Origin: Nitrosomonas sp. Is79A3
GTDB taxonomy: Bacteria; Pseudomonadota; Gammaproteobacteria; Burkholderiales; Nitrosomonadaceae
Length of the DNA stretch: 64,000 nucleotides
NCBI RefSeq assembly: GCF_000219585.1
Contig: NC_015731.1
Span: forward strand, 1,178,001 to 1,242,000
Direction: 5' to 3'
The notes below the pieces were generated by a model. The model was not told where the DNA came from. It was given only the letters and a program-made list of their open reading frames with translations, and did no database searches. Below, piece by piece: positions 26,869 through 36,439 of this stretch. Position 1 is the first letter of the stretch. Every line of letters starts with the position of its first letter. Position numbers and translations under genes: made by a program.

Positions 26869-28473
26869 ATGTTTAAATTAAATTGTATAAAAGAAAAATT
26901 AATGGCTGCGTCAGCAGTTCTATTGACCACTGTCACATTAAATGGATATGCAGCAACAGCGACTTTTGATCCGTCAGCAGGGATTGTAGATCTTCCGGTT
27001 GTTGAAGTTCTGAGTGGTGGATCTTCTTCATTTTATAGCGCTAAATTACAACTCAGCGGGGGCGATCTGCAGTTGATTGCTGCTAGTCCTATTGCAGCAA
27101 CGAAAGGGCAACGTAATGTTTTTGATTCTGACACGAGTGCAGTCCATATTGCTTCTGTCGTTGTCGGAGCAGACGATTATTATGCTAAATTGAAATTAGT
27201 GCCTGGGTCTAATCCTTTGCGCTTTACAGTGGAACAGCTTGTCAATAACGCATTTCAAGGTTGCCCCAGTTTTGCAACTCCGGGCGCAACGGCAGGAGCT
27301 TGTGTTATAAGCGGTGAGATTAACTCCGATATTACACTGACCAAAAACATCACTTGGGTATTATCGGGTGGCGTCTATATTGGTGGCGATAAAACTAGAA
27401 GTGCCACACTGACCATTAATCCGGGAACCAAAATATTTGGCGAGGCAGGTGCTGACTATTTGTGGATCAGACGCGGCTCGAAAATCATGGCAGAAGGCAC
27501 ACCGGATAATCCGATTGTAATGTCCGGACCGCTGCAAACATCGGCAGGGGAATGGGGTGGTTTGCTCATTTCCGGCAATGCACCGGTGAATGGTTGTAAT
27601 GTGGGTGTACCCCTTTGTGAAGTGCCATTCGAGGCAGTTACCTCTGAGTTCTTTGGCGGTAACAATCCAACGGATAGCAGCGGTGTAGTTAAGTATGTGC
27701 AAATTCTCTTTGCCGGAAACGCCATTCGCCCGGATGAAGAGCTCAATGGTTTTACGCTCAACGGTGTTGGTTCAGGAACGATTATTGACTATGTGCAAGT
27801 CCATGAAGGACTGGACGATGGCGTTGAAGTGTTTGGCGGCACGGTTCAGATGAAACATCTGGTGCTGACGAACAATCAAGATGATAATTTGGATTGGACA
27901 AGTGGCTGGAAAGGCCGCGTGCAGTTTGTTCTGATCAAACAATCACCAAGTGTTGGTGACCGTGGAATTGAAGCCGACAACAACGAGAAAAACAACGATA
28001 GCCTGCCTCGCGCTCAACCAATTGTGTCCAATGTTACAATTTTGGGCCGTTCTGGTACGACTGCAACGCAAGGCATATTATTACGTCGCGGCACAGGTGC
28101 AAATATCTTTAACACGGTCGTTACTGGTTCCCCAACTTGTTTAATGATTGATAGCGCTTCGACCTTCGCGAATGCCGGATCACCGGGTAGTTTGACAGGT
28201 GAATTAACCATGGTAAATTCTTTTGTTAACTGCGCTAGTAACTACAAAGATGGCACAGGAGCTACATTTAAAGTGTCTGACTGGTTCACGTCTCAATCTG
28301 AGAACAAAGCAGAAGATCCTCATCTGAATGGCTATTTGCCGGCTGCCGGATCGCCGCTGATACTAGGCGGTGTTGCTGTTCCCGATCCTTTCTTTACGGT
28401 AGTGGATTACGTTGGCGCGTTCAAGGACTCGGATGACGACTGGACCGAAGAATGGACTTTTCCATTTAATTAA
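26869..28473 (+). CDS. Secreted beta-helix-like protein linked to the TonB receptor
   Basis: 534 residues from the ATG at 26869, which follows GGAGGTGGG. A signal peptide (AASAVLLTTVTLNGYAATA) precedes a small beta domain. Then comes a long repetitive region with short strands and turns (LTINPGTKIFGEAGADYLW, GSGTIIDYVQVHEGLDDG, NNQDDNLDWTSGWKGRVQ) suggestive of a right-handed beta-helix. I know no enzymatic motif in it. The upstream PHO box and the receptor next door suggest a surface or periplasmic role in phosphorus acquisition, perhaps binding or processing a substrate. A strong terminator follows. Confidence 0.7.
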   Translation: MFKLNCIKEKLMAASAVLLTTVTLNGYAATATFDPSAGIVDLPVVEVLSGGSSSFYSAKLQLSGGDLQLIAASPIAATKGQRNVFDSDTSAVHIASVVVGADDYYAKLKLVPGSNPLRFTVEQLVNNAFQGCPSFATPGATAGACVISGEINSDITLTKNITWVLSGGVYIGGDKTRSATLTINPGTKIFGEAGADYLWIRRGSKIMAEGTPDNPIVMSGPLQTSAGEWGGLLISGNAPVNGCNVGVPLCEVPFEAVTSEFFGGNNPTDSSGVVKYVQILFAGNAIRPDEELNGFTLNGVGSGTIIDYVQVHEGLDDGVEVFGGTVQMKHLVLTNNQDDNLDWTSGWKGRVQFVLIKQSPSVGDRGIEADNNEKNNDSLPRAQPIVSNVTILGRSGTTATQGILLRRGTGANIFNTVVTGSPTCLMIDSASTFANAGSPGSLTGELTMVNSFVNCASNYKDGTGATFKVSDWFTSQSENKAEDPHLNGYLPAAGSPLILGGVAVPDPFFTVVDYVGAFKDSDDDWTEEWTFPFN

Positions 28474-28559
28474 ATCGTTATAAAAAAAGCATTTTTGCTT
28501 ATGCGCTAAGTAGAAATGCTTTTGATCAATTCAACTAATCTCCTTCTGTTGAATAAAAG

Positions 28560-28597
28560 AATCGCTGGGTTTGGTTTTATCAGCCCAGCGATTTTTT
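28560..28597 (+). terminator. Rho-independent terminator
   Basis: AATCGCTGGG (28560-28569) pairs with CCCAGCGATT (28584-28593) across a 14-nt loop, and a run of six T's begins in the stem. A weaker AAAGCATTT/AAATGCTTT stem lies just before it. Confidence 0.88.
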
Positions 28598-28835
28598 CTT
28601 TTTAAAGCTGTGCAGATATTGTTCTGGAAATTTGATTTTTACTACGCTTCCGGTAATTTCTTCATTGATATTCTTTGTTCACTGTTCTTCTAAGATTCCG
28701 GACTGAAAGAACAGTCTTTCGGGACAAACACAAAATCATCGACATAAAAAATTCATTCTGCTGACATCAGCGGGTAATGTTGTGGTTATAAAGTGACAGC
28801 GGCTAGTGCGGTTTATTTTCATCGGATTGTCTTTG

Positions 28836-28976
28836 ACAGGCCGTTGAAAAACGTTTTCGAGGCAGCCGATGCAAGGCTAAAATAGGCGAAAAAGCGCAGT
28901 TTATGCTTGATAAATGAGTATTTTAGTCTGTTTTTAACACCGCAGCGGCAACGCAGATAGTTTTTCAACGGCCTGT
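28836..28976. mobile_element. 141-bp MITE-like repeat with 17-bp inverted ends
   Basis: ACAGGCCGTTGAAAAAC at 28836-28852 is exactly inverted at 28960-28976. The inside holds no gene. Its ends resemble a small repeat family seen widely in betaproteobacterial genomes (from memory, not searched). No convincing target duplication is visible. Confidence 0.7.
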
Positions 28977-29052
28977 TAAGCATTACTAATGTTTTGTGTC
29001 GACACGATACCGCACTAATGAGCGATGAAAAATTTGTGAGGAGTATAAAGCC

Positions 29053-29310
29053 ATGGGCGACAATATTTTTATTATCTTAGCGGCGGGGATTTGCTTTGTT
29101 ATATTGAGTATTATCTGCGGCATTGTATTTTATGGCGTAGCGATAGACTGGGATAGCATTTCAGACCTCATCCTTGGGATTTATCTCTATCAGGCTTACC
29201 TCTTGCTGAGAATTATCTGGGACAAACCCAAAAATCAGAAGCAATCTCCGGAAGGAAGCAATTCCGGAATGTTATCGAAGGAATCTTATAGGCCTTTGTC
29301 TGCCCGCTAG
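29053..29310 (+). CDS. Small membrane protein
   Basis: 85 residues: a strongly hydrophobic N-terminal helix (FIILAAGICFVILSIICGIVF), a second weaker one (ISDLILGIYLYQAYLLLRII) and a hydrophilic tail. GAGGAG lies nine bases before the ATG, which supports translation. No family recognised. It sits before pstS on the same strand, but the PHO box of pstS lies between them, so it is probably a separate unit. Confidence 0.6.
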   Translation: MGDNIFIILAAGICFVILSIICGIVFYGVAIDWDSISDLILGIYLYQAYLLLRIIWDKPKNQKQSPEGSNSGMLSKESYRPLSAR

Positions 29311-29500
29311 TCATTCTACGCTCCCCTCTGTTAGTGTAGAAAAATCGCTTAACCCAAGCACTTCTGTAGCCAGGAGTGTCACAACGATCCAGGAGATCGG
29401 GGGCGTGTTGAATTGGGTTCTATGTTTGCTTTGTTTCATTATCTCAAACCGCACCTCCCAGTCAGCTAACTGCTGACAGTCGTTGGGAGGATTAATCTGC

Positions 29501-29534
29501 CTGTCATAATTCTGCAACATCATCTGATTATGAT
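29501..29534 (+). promoter_or_regulatory. PhoB-dependent promoter of pstSCAB
   Basis: CTGTCATAATTCTGCAAC (29501-29518) matches the PHO box at 15 of 18 positions. Exactly 10 nt follow, then TATGAT (29529-29534). The leader to pstS is about 40 nt. A nested hairpin (CCTCCCA/TGGGAGG, 29454-29490) lies just upstream. Confidence 0.88.
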
Positions 29535-29578
29535 CTCATCTTATTCAAGTTCCATTTCTTCCGATAGGAGATTCTTAG

Positions 29579-30631
29579 ATGAAGCTGCAATTTGTTCTTG
29601 TGCTGCTTGCTACCACTGCAGCATTGATCGCTACTCCCGTCGCTTATGCTGCCGATATTACCGGCGCTGGCGCAACTTTTCCTTATCCGGTTTATGCCAA
29701 ATGGGCTGATGCCTATAAAAAACAAACCGGCGTTCGCATGAATTACCAATCCATTGGTTCCGGCGGCGGCATCAAACAAATCAAAGCCAAGACCGTTGAT
29801 TTCGGGGCATCTGACAAACCCTTAACACTGGAAGAGCTGGAAACAAACGGTCTGACTCAATTCCCGACGGTACTAGGCGGCGTGGTTCCAGTGATCAATA
29901 TAGATGGTGTCAAACAAGGACAGATCCATTTAAGCGGAACAGTTCTGGCAGATATTTTTCTGGGCAAAATAAAGCGTTGGAATGATCCTGCGATTGCTGA
30001 TCTTAATGCCGGTATTGATTTGCCAGCCAGCAATATCACTGTAGTCCATCGTGCCGATGGCTCAGGTACGACTTTCTTGTTTACCGATTATTTAAGCAAA
30101 GTCAGCCCGGAATGGAAAGAAAAAGTCGGCGCGGATGCTTCCGTAGCCTGGCCTGTTGGTACTGGCGGTAAAGGTAATGAGGGGGTGGCTAATTTCGTGA
30201 AACAGATCAAGAATTCTATTGGTTACGTCGAGGCAGCTTACGTGAAGCAAAGCAAAATGAATTATGTCCAGTTGCAGAACCGCGATGGTGTATACGTTAT
30301 ACCCGCTGAGGATGGTTTTAAAGCTGCGGCTGCCAACACGCAGTGGGATAAAGCCTCCGGTTTTTACGAAATTCTTACCAACAAACCTGGCCAGAACAGT
30401 TGGCCGATTACCGGTGCTACCTTTATCCTAATGCATAAATCTCAGGAAAATCCTGCTCAGGCTCTAGCAGTGCTGAAATTCTTTGAGTGGGCGTATGCCA
30501 ACGGCGATGGAATGGCACTGGAACTGGACTACATTCCGCTGCCAGATAGTGTGGTGAAACTGATCGAGGACTCCTGGGAAGCGAATATCAAAGGTAAAGA
30601 TGGTAAAGCCATTTTCTCAGTTAAGCACTGA
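29579..30631 (+). CDS. pstS: Phosphate ABC transporter, periplasmic binding protein
   Basis: 350 residues with a signal peptide ending near AYAA. The mature start ADITGAGATFPYPVYAKWAD is the family's phosphate-binding entry. Other PstS motifs are YQSIGSGGGIKQI, DFGASDKPL, HRADGSGTTF and WPVGTGGKGNEGV. It delivers inorganic phosphate to PstCAB. It is first in pstS-pstC-pstA-pstB with gaps of 118, 9 and 75 bases and is controlled by the PHO box upstream. Confidence 0.97.
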   Translation: MKLQFVLVLLATTAALIATPVAYAADITGAGATFPYPVYAKWADAYKKQTGVRMNYQSIGSGGGIKQIKAKTVDFGASDKPLTLEELETNGLTQFPTVLGGVVPVINIDGVKQGQIHLSGTVLADIFLGKIKRWNDPAIADLNAGIDLPASNITVVHRADGSGTTFLFTDYLSKVSPEWKEKVGADASVAWPVGTGGKGNEGVANFVKQIKNSIGYVEAAYVKQSKMNYVQLQNRDGVYVIPAEDGFKAAAANTQWDKASGFYEILTNKPGQNSWPITGATFILMHKSQENPAQALAVLKFFEWAYANGDGMALELDYIPLPDSVVKLIEDSWEANIKGKDGKAIFSVKH

Positions 30632-30749
30632 TAAAAGTAAAAGGCCGCAAATCATAGCGCGAGATATATTCAGTGCCACTCCTGGTGATCGCCAAGTGCG
30701 TCAACTAGAAATAAGTTCTAGTGTATTTTCAGCTAGGTGAAACAAAACG

Positions 30750-31712
30750 ATGTCAAAAATACACTTTGCAGCAAAGCTAAAAAGACAGCTTCTATTTGAC
30801 CGTATATTTCATAAAGTCACTTGGTTCTTTACATTTGTCGTTTTTGCATTGCTGGCTACGCTTATTGGTTCACTGATAATTGGCAGTATGCCAGCCATCA
30901 AAGCCTTTGGTTTCGATTTCCTTGTTAGCGCCGACTGGAATCCGGTTACTGAGAAATTTGGCGCATTGGTGCCCATCGTGGGTACGTTGATTACCTCAGT
31001 GATTGCGCTGTCGATCGGTATTCCAGTTAGTTTTGGCATTGCGCTGTTTCTCACGGAATTATCGCCGCCGTGGTTACGCCGCCCGCTCGGGACGGCGATT
31101 GAGTTGTTGGCTGGAATTCCCAGCATCATTTACGGTATGTGGGGATTGTTCGTATTTGCGCCGCTTTTTGCTCAATATATTCAACCCTGGTTGCAGGATA
31201 CACTGGGGCAAATACCGGGAATCGGCTTTCTATTCGAAGGATCTTTCATGGGTATCGGCATGCTGACCGCCGGTATTATCCTGGCGATTATGGTGATTCC
31301 TTTCATTGCTGCAGTCATGCGTGACGTGTTCGAGATTGTGCCGCCCATGCTCAAGGAATCAGCCTATGCCTTTGGTGCTACTACTTGGGAAGTGATCTGG
31401 TACGTGGTCCTCCCCTATACCAAGATCGGCGTAGTCGGCGCTATCATGCTCGGCCTTGGCCGTGCCTTGGGTGAAACCATGGCGGTTACTTTTGTGATCG
31501 GCAACGCACACCAGTTACATGCTTCACTTTTTATGCCCGGAAACAGTATCGCTTCAGCGCTGGCCAATGAATTCACTGAGGCCGACGGCGAGCTCTATAC
31601 CTCAGCGCTGATTGAGCTGGGTTTGATTTTGTTTTTTATTACTTTTGTCGTGCTGGCGTTTTCTAAGATTTTGCTGGTGCAACTTAAAAAGCGTGAAGGT
31701 ACAGTTACCTAG
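30750..31712 (+). CDS. pstC: Phosphate ABC transporter permease PstC
   Basis: 320 residues with six hydrophobic helices. Family motifs visible are [40 protein letters not shown] (the EAA-type loop) and [17 protein letters not shown]. It forms the membrane channel together with PstA, whose gene begins nine bases later. Confidence 0.95.
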   Translation: MSKIHFAAKLKRQLLFDRIFHKVTWFFTFVVFALLATLIGSLIIGSMPAIKAFGFDFLVSADWNPVTEKFGALVPIVGTLITSVIALSIGIPVSFGIALFLTELSPPWLRRPLGTAIELLAGIPSIIYGMWGLFVFAPLFAQYIQPWLQDTLGQIPGIGFLFEGSFMGIGMLTAGIILAIMVIPFIAAVMRDVFEIVPPMLKESAYAFGATTWEVIWYVVLPYTKIGVVGAIMLGLGRALGETMAVTFVIGNAHQLHASLFMPGNSIASALANEFTEADGELYTSALIELGLILFFITFVVLAFSKILLVQLKKREGTVT

Positions 31713-31721
31713 AGGCGCATC

Positions 31722-32567
31722 ATGATCCCAATATATACCCGGCGGCGCATTGTCAATACCATTAATCTTACCTTCGCCACACTGGCCATGGTTTTCGGTT
31801 TGTTCTGGCTATTCTGGATATTGTTTACCTTATTTGAAAAAGGTTTCGGCGGAATCAGCATGGCCATATTTACCCAGATGACACCGGCGCCGGGTAGTGA
31901 AGGTGGTCTGCTCAATGCGATCGCCGGCAGTCTGGCGATGGTAATACTTGCTACCTTGATTGGTACGCCGATCGGCATCATGGCGGGCACCTATTTGGCT
32001 GAATATGGCCAGCGCGGCTGGCTTGCTCCCGTCACTCGTTTCATTAACGACATCCTGTTGTCAGCGCCGTCAATTGTGATTGGTCTTTTTGTTTATACCG
32101 TCTATGTTGCTAAGATGGGACATTTCTCCGGCTGGGCCGGGGCGTTGGCACTGTCGTTGATTGTCATTCCGGTTGTTGTGCGCACCACTGAGGATATGCT
32201 ACGGCTTATTCCGGATAGTTTGCGCGAAGCGGCTGCCGCTTTGGGCGCACCGCAATGGAAAATAGTAACGCTGGTCACTTGGCGCGCATCCAAAGTCGGC
32301 ATAATGACCGGTGTGCTGCTGGCCATTGCACGCATCAGCGGAGAAACCGCACCGTTACTTTTTACTGCACTTAACAACCAATTCTGGAATGCGGACATGA
32401 ACCAACCCATGGCCAATTTGCCCGTTGTCATATTTCAGTTTGCTATGAGTCCATACGAAAACTGGCAGGAGCTGGCCTGGACTGGGGCGCTACTCATCAC
32501 GCTGAGCGTTTTGGGATTGAATATCGCAGCACGATTCTTTTTACGTAAACAAGCTTTGGTAAATTAG
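31722..32567 (+). CDS. pstA: Phosphate ABC transporter permease PstA
   Basis: 281 residues with six hydrophobic helices. Recognised by [60 protein letters not shown] (the EAA-type loop) and [20 protein letters not shown]. Partner of PstC. The ATG follows GAGGCGC. Confidence 0.95.
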   Translation: MIPIYTRRRIVNTINLTFATLAMVFGLFWLFWILFTLFEKGFGGISMAIFTQMTPAPGSEGGLLNAIAGSLAMVILATLIGTPIGIMAGTYLAEYGQRGWLAPVTRFINDILLSAPSIVIGLFVYTVYVAKMGHFSGWAGALALSLIVIPVVVRTTEDMLRLIPDSLREAAAALGAPQWKIVTLVTWRASKVGIMTGVLLAIARISGETAPLLFTALNNQFWNADMNQPMANLPVVIFQFAMSPYENWQELAWTGALLITLSVLGLNIAARFFLRKQALVN

Positions 32568-32642
32568 ATTGCTCTATTCTCGGATAGCCTCCTAGGCCAC
32601 TGTAAATAATTTCGGGTTAACGTTTATAAGAGGATCATTAAT

Positions 32643-33515
32643 ATGAGAAACCAACAAATGCTGTTTTACAGCAAATTCATTGGATCGCATGATTACCAAC
32701 AATCAACGATGCACGAACCTAAATTAAAAACTGAGATGAATATAAGCCATTCGAAATCGACTGCTGCCAAAGCCACCATCAATGACTTAAACTTTTACTA
32801 CGACAGATGCCAGGCACTGAAATCTATTAACATGAACATCTGGGAGAGAAAAATTACCGCATTCATCGGCCCATCCGGATGCGGAAAATCCACGCTATTG
32901 CGCACTTTTAACCGTATGTATCAGCTCTATCCCAGCCAGGAAGCTCATGGTGAAATCATGATGGACGGCATGAATATTCTCGACAAGAGGCAGGATATCA
33001 ATATGCTGCGGGCTAAAGTCGGTATGGTTTTTCAGAAACCTACCCCATTCCCGATGTCAATTTTCGATAATGTGGCGTTTGGCGTAAAACTGTATGAAAG
33101 CTTAACTCGCAACGAGCTGGAAGAGCGGGTGGAATGGGCGCTACAAAAAGCTGCTTTATGGGAGGAGGTTAAAGATAAGCTGAACCAAAGTGGCATCAGT
33201 CTTTCCGGCGGCCAGCAACAACGCCTGTGTATTGCACGCACGATCGCGGTGAAACCCGAGGTGGTGTTGCTGGATGAGCCGACCTCAGCGCTTGATCCGA
33301 TTTCTACCGCGCGGATTGAAGACTTGATCTTTTCGCTCAAGGAGGATTACACCATCGTTATTGTTACCCACAATATGCAACAAGCAGCGCGTGTTTCCGA
33401 CTATACGGCATACATGTACCTGGGAGAACTGATCGAATTTGGTGATACCGATACGATTTTTACCAAACCCAGGCAGAAAGCTACAGAAGATTATATTACT
33501 GGCAAATTTGGTTAG
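32643..33515 (+). CDS. pstB: Phosphate ABC transporter ATPase PstB
   Basis: 290 residues. Walker [11 protein letters not shown]-loop [20 protein letters not shown], signature [20 protein letters not shown], Walker [13 protein letters not shown] and switch His in [14 protein letters not shown]. Compared with the family it has about 30 extra N-terminal residues. The ATG at 32643 follows AGAGGATC, but in-frame ATGs at 32709 and 32736 would give a more typical length. No phoU follows: after 42 bases a MITE begins. Confidence 0.95.
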   Translation: MRNQQMLFYSKFIGSHDYQQSTMHEPKLKTEMNISHSKSTAAKATINDLNFYYDRCQALKSINMNIWERKITAFIGPSGCGKSTLLRTFNRMYQLYPSQEAHGEIMMDGMNILDKRQDINMLRAKVGMVFQKPTPFPMSIFDNVAFGVKLYESLTRNELEERVEWALQKAALWEEVKDKLNQSGISLSGGQQQRLCIARTIAVKPEVVLLDEPTSALDPISTARIEDLIFSLKEDYTIVIVTHNMQQAARVSDYTAYMYLGELIEFGDTDTIFTKPRQKATEDYITGKFG

Positions 33516-33554
33516 TACGGTTCTCTCTATCCTATTTATGCAATCCGACATAAT

Positions 33555-33670
33555 TAGGGAGCTACTGAATTATTCGCCGCACCGGCGAAAGCCGGTGCCC
33601 AGTTCGTTGATTCTTCTGGATTCCGGTTTTTGTCGGAATGACACATTTCTAATAATTCAGCGGCTCCTTA
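33555..33670. mobile_element. 116-bp MITE with 20-bp inverted ends
   Basis: The left end TAGGGAGCTACTGAATTATT and the inverted right end TAAGGAGCCGCTGAATTATT agree at 17 of 20 positions and start with TA. The inside holds a perfect hairpin GCACCGGC-gaaa-GCCGGTGC (33579-33598) and the common repeat block GATTCCGG...CGGAATGAC. There is no gene. The TA ends point to an IS630/Tc1-like mobiliser (inference). Confidence 0.7.
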
Positions 33671-33867
33671 GTGATCATGTAACTGCTGAATTTAATTACC
33701 CGGAAATTAATTGATATGATTAAGCAGCAATCAACTTCGTTCAGTTCTGAAAAGACTGATCAAGCTTCTGGAGGAATTGGAGGGACTGGTCAAGCGGGTA
33801 TCCAATCAAGTTCATTAAGTTTTGCAGAACTTTACCCTCCCCACTACCTTCAGGAAGCATGGTGACA

Positions 33868-33973
33868 GGTCGCGGATTGAGAATATTGCCGATGAGTTAA
33901 GTATGATTTTTGTGTTGTAACTCTGAGGTATGTATGTTGCCGGTTTTGGATTCGTGATGCGGTACCAGACCCC
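33868..33973 (+). pseudogene. Decayed coding repeat, copy 1
   Basis: About 106 bases that recur at 34282-34387. One frame reads DRSRIENIADELSMIFVL and then TAA, with readable coding-like sequence (LLEELEGLVKRVSNQVH) upstream but interrupted by a stop. Against copy 2 most differences in the ADELSMIFVL stretch are third-position changes, as expected for former coding sequence. I do not recognise the family. The rest of 33671-34280 holds no gene. Confidence 0.5.
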
Positions 33974-34281
33974 AGCGATGCAGCGGTGCGTTAAAACTCA
34001 GACTCTAAGTTTGCTTTATTAGCATTTTGCCTTGCATCGGCCGCCTTGAATGCGCTTCTCAACTGCCTGTTCATGGAGATACTTGGTGTTCTTATTTTAA
34101 GAACTTTTCCTTTATTATCTGCGCAACTTTTAATCCTGCAACCAGTGCAATTACAGAATAAAAAATAATTTCTATCATTTCGGCCATTAACCAGATATCT
34201 CATGTCAATTTATATAGGCTTCATTTTATACTAAAGAACATTCATTGAAAAAAATTCTGCTGCGAGGAAAGCGTATGGACT

Positions 34282-34387
34282 GGTCGCGGGTTGTGAATAT
34301 AGCTGATGAATTAAGTATGATTTTTGTTTTGTGATTCTCGGTGTGTGCGTTGCCGGTATGGGATTCGCGATTCGGTACCTGACCCAG
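34282..34387 (+). pseudogene. Decayed coding repeat, copy 2
   Basis: Reads DWSRVVNIADELSMIFVL then TGA in the frame matching copy 1. The two copies share the peptide tail but use different codons and a different stop. They flank about 300 AT-rich bases without a gene. Confidence 0.5.
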
Positions 34388-34479
34388 GTGGTGATCAATA
34401 CAGGGCGGCCTGCAAGAGGGTAAATTTGTAGCATATGCTGCGGCACTCAGCTTTCTGCGTGCCGCACGTGCAGCAGTTA

Positions 34480-34524
34480 CTGTCAACAAGTGTACATCAA
34501 GTTGTAATGTGGCCTATTTATAAT
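34480..34524 (+). promoter_or_regulatory. Possible PhoB promoter of the secreted phosphoesterase
   Basis: Heptamers at 34480 (CTGTCAA), 34491 (TGTACAT) and 34502 (TTGTAAT) are 11 bp apart. Exactly 10 nt after the last comes a perfect TATAAT (34519-34524). The middle half-site is poor, so the assignment rests mainly on spacing and on the product downstream. Confidence 0.5.
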
Positions 34525-34639
34525 TGAATTACCAGTGATCTATCTTGCGCTGGTAGTGGGCTACCCCAGCATTCTCCTCACATGTGCATGGGTGGCTATC
34601 TTTCCTAGCAATTCAGGATTTATAAGGGAACAACTAACA

Positions 34640-35764
34640 ATGAAAATGCCTCTTTTGACTTTGAAAAATTTTTTACCGGCCTCATTCTTGTGCGGCATCG
34701 GCTTAATTTATGCGGCCTCCATCTACGCTGTCGACAAAAACCATGAAGACGAACACTCTGACCGCCCCATTACCATCGCGGTGATCGGAGATTGGCCATA
34801 TAATAAGAATTTACTAGATAATGCGCACTTACTAACAGATTCCGTCAATGCAGATGCCGCTGTCAGCCACTTAATTCACGTGGGTGATATCCATGCCGGC
34901 AGCATGCCTTGCACCAGCGCCGACATCTTCCCACCGATTCCAGAATCTAATCCAGGCTATAACCAGAAAGTCTATTTCCAATTCCAGCAATTCAATAAGC
35001 CAGTAATTTACACACCGGGCGACAACGAATGGGCTGATTGCCATAAATCCAAGCAACTGAAGAGCGGCGATCCACTTAAGGAACTGGCTAGCCTACGTAG
35101 CTTGTTCTTTGCCAAACCCGGCTTTACACTGGGTAAGGAAAAGCAAGTAAAAAGTCAGGCGCAATATTTTGATCCGGCTTATCCTACCGATGCCAAATTC
35201 GTAGAAAACGTGATGTGGAAACAAGGCAAAGTCGTATTCGTGACACTGAACATACCCGGATCAAACAACGACACCTTGCCCTGGACTGGCGGCTTCGATA
35301 ATCCGACCGCCCAGAATCAAGAAGTCGCCGAACGTACAGGCGCTGATATCCGCTGGTTGGAATCTGCATTCGATATGGCGAAAGAAACGCATGCCCGGGC
35401 TGTGGTAATAAGCATTCAGGCTGATATGTGGGATCCCGAAGCAGTAACAGCAGGTGAACTTACCGACTACACGCCCATCGTACAGAAATTGGCTGACCTG
35501 GTGCAGGACTTCGGCGGGCCGGTATTGCTATTAAATGGTGACTCTCATGTTTATGGCAGTGACCAGCCCTTAGCTAACCCAAATAGCGCTACTGGTGTTA
35601 TCCATCACACCCAGGCCGTGCCCAATTTGACTCGAATTACCGTACAGGGATCAACTACAGCGCCTTCCGAATGGTTGCGTCTGACCATTGATCCAAGGAA
35701 GCCTCAGCCTTTCAGCTGGACGAATGTGGCGTACTGCATTGATCCTTTGAATAGTTGCCAATAA
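34640..35764 (+). CDS. Secreted metallophosphoesterase-like protein
   Basis: 374 residues from the ATG at 34640 (AAGGGA 11 bases upstream). A signal peptide (LPASFLCGIGLIYAASIYA) precedes the domain. Calcineurin-like metal motifs appear in order: IAVIGDWPY, HVGDIHAG, TPGDNEWAD, and near the C terminus LLLNGDSHVYG. These correspond to the D-x-H, GD, GDNE and GHxH-type blocks, although the second His-containing block reads DSH. It probably removes phosphate from an extracellular ester. The location next to pst and the PHO-like promoter fit phosphate scavenging. Confidence 0.78.
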   Translation: MKMPLLTLKNFLPASFLCGIGLIYAASIYAVDKNHEDEHSDRPITIAVIGDWPYNKNLLDNAHLLTDSVNADAAVSHLIHVGDIHAGSMPCTSADIFPPIPESNPGYNQKVYFQFQQFNKPVIYTPGDNEWADCHKSKQLKSGDPLKELASLRSLFFAKPGFTLGKEKQVKSQAQYFDPAYPTDAKFVENVMWKQGKVVFVTLNIPGSNNDTLPWTGGFDNPTAQNQEVAERTGADIRWLESAFDMAKETHARAVVISIQADMWDPEAVTAGELTDYTPIVQKLADLVQDFGGPVLLLNGDSHVYGSDQPLANPNSATGVIHHTQAVPNLTRITVQGSTTAPSEWLRLTIDPRKPQPFSWTNVAYCIDPLNSCQ

Positions 35765-35774
35765 ACCTGAACAA

Positions 35775-35798
35775 GCGAGCTTTCGGTAGAAAGCTCGC
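35775..35798. terminator. Perfect hairpin after the phosphoesterase
   Basis: GCGAGCTTTC-ggta-GAAAGCTCGC starts ten bases after the stop. There is no T run, so termination is uncertain. The stretch from here to 36074 holds no supported gene. Confidence 0.55.
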
Positions 35799-36148
35799 AC
35801 CATCGCAGGATCTAATAACTATCAAGGTACTTACTGGCGGTATAGAAACTTGCACATCCTCCCAAGTGAAAGGCCGAGCTGCCCAAAAATTACCAGATGG
35901 TTTTTGTCTTTTCCGGTACTTCCAACCAAAATGAAATTGTTTGCTTGAGTCATAAAAACCGGTGGTAGCCAGTTGTTTAATGAAGATCTTGGCCAAGTGG
36001 CTTTCAAATCTGCTCACAAGATCAATTCATCCTAAATTCACTTAAACTTCATCGAATAATCATATGTCTGAAATGTAAGCCTCCAACCCTTCCACATTAA
36101 CACCCTGATACATCATCGCTATCCTCAAACCATTTACAAGGAGGAACG

Positions 36149-36439
36149 ATGTCATCATCAGAAGCGCGACGAATTCATATCGAAGCATGGCAAACCAGCG
36201 ATATGTCGCAGGCGGCTTATTGCCGGGAACATGGTTTGAATATCAAGACGTTTAGCAATTGGGTTCGCAAGCATCGTGCCGGTCAAGTTATTCGGCCGCC
36301 TGCGTTGGTTCCGGTCACGATCAAGCCAATGCCTATGCCGGCGAATACGATACGTCTTCACGGCCAGGGCGATCATGTGTTGGAGCTGCCGTCGACGGTT
36401 TCGCCGCATTGGTTGGGGGAGTTGTTGAAGTGTCTTTGA
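36149..36439 (+). CDS. tnpA: IS66 accessory protein TnpA
   Basis: 96 residues with an N-terminal helix-turn-helix like that of IS66 TnpA: SSSEARRIHIEAWQTSDMSQ, then AYCREHGLNIKTFSNWVRKH. It probably binds the element's ends. AAGGAGG lies just before the ATG. It overlaps tnpB, whose GTG is at 36430. Confidence 0.85.
   Translation: MSSSEARRIHIEAWQTSDMSQAAYCREHGLNIKTFSNWVRKHRAGQVIRPPALVPVTIKPMPMPANTIRLHGQGDHVLELPSTVSPHWLGELLKCL

Noticed and set aside
29311..29779. Minus-strand frames around the pstS start
   Set aside because: They lie opposite pstS and its promoter, lack ribosome sites and have shadow-type composition.
35712..36017. 101-codon minus-strand reading frame after the phosphoesterase
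   Set aside because: It overlaps the end of the phosphoesterase, has no ribosome site and no family I recognise. It might be a transposase tail but I cannot support that.
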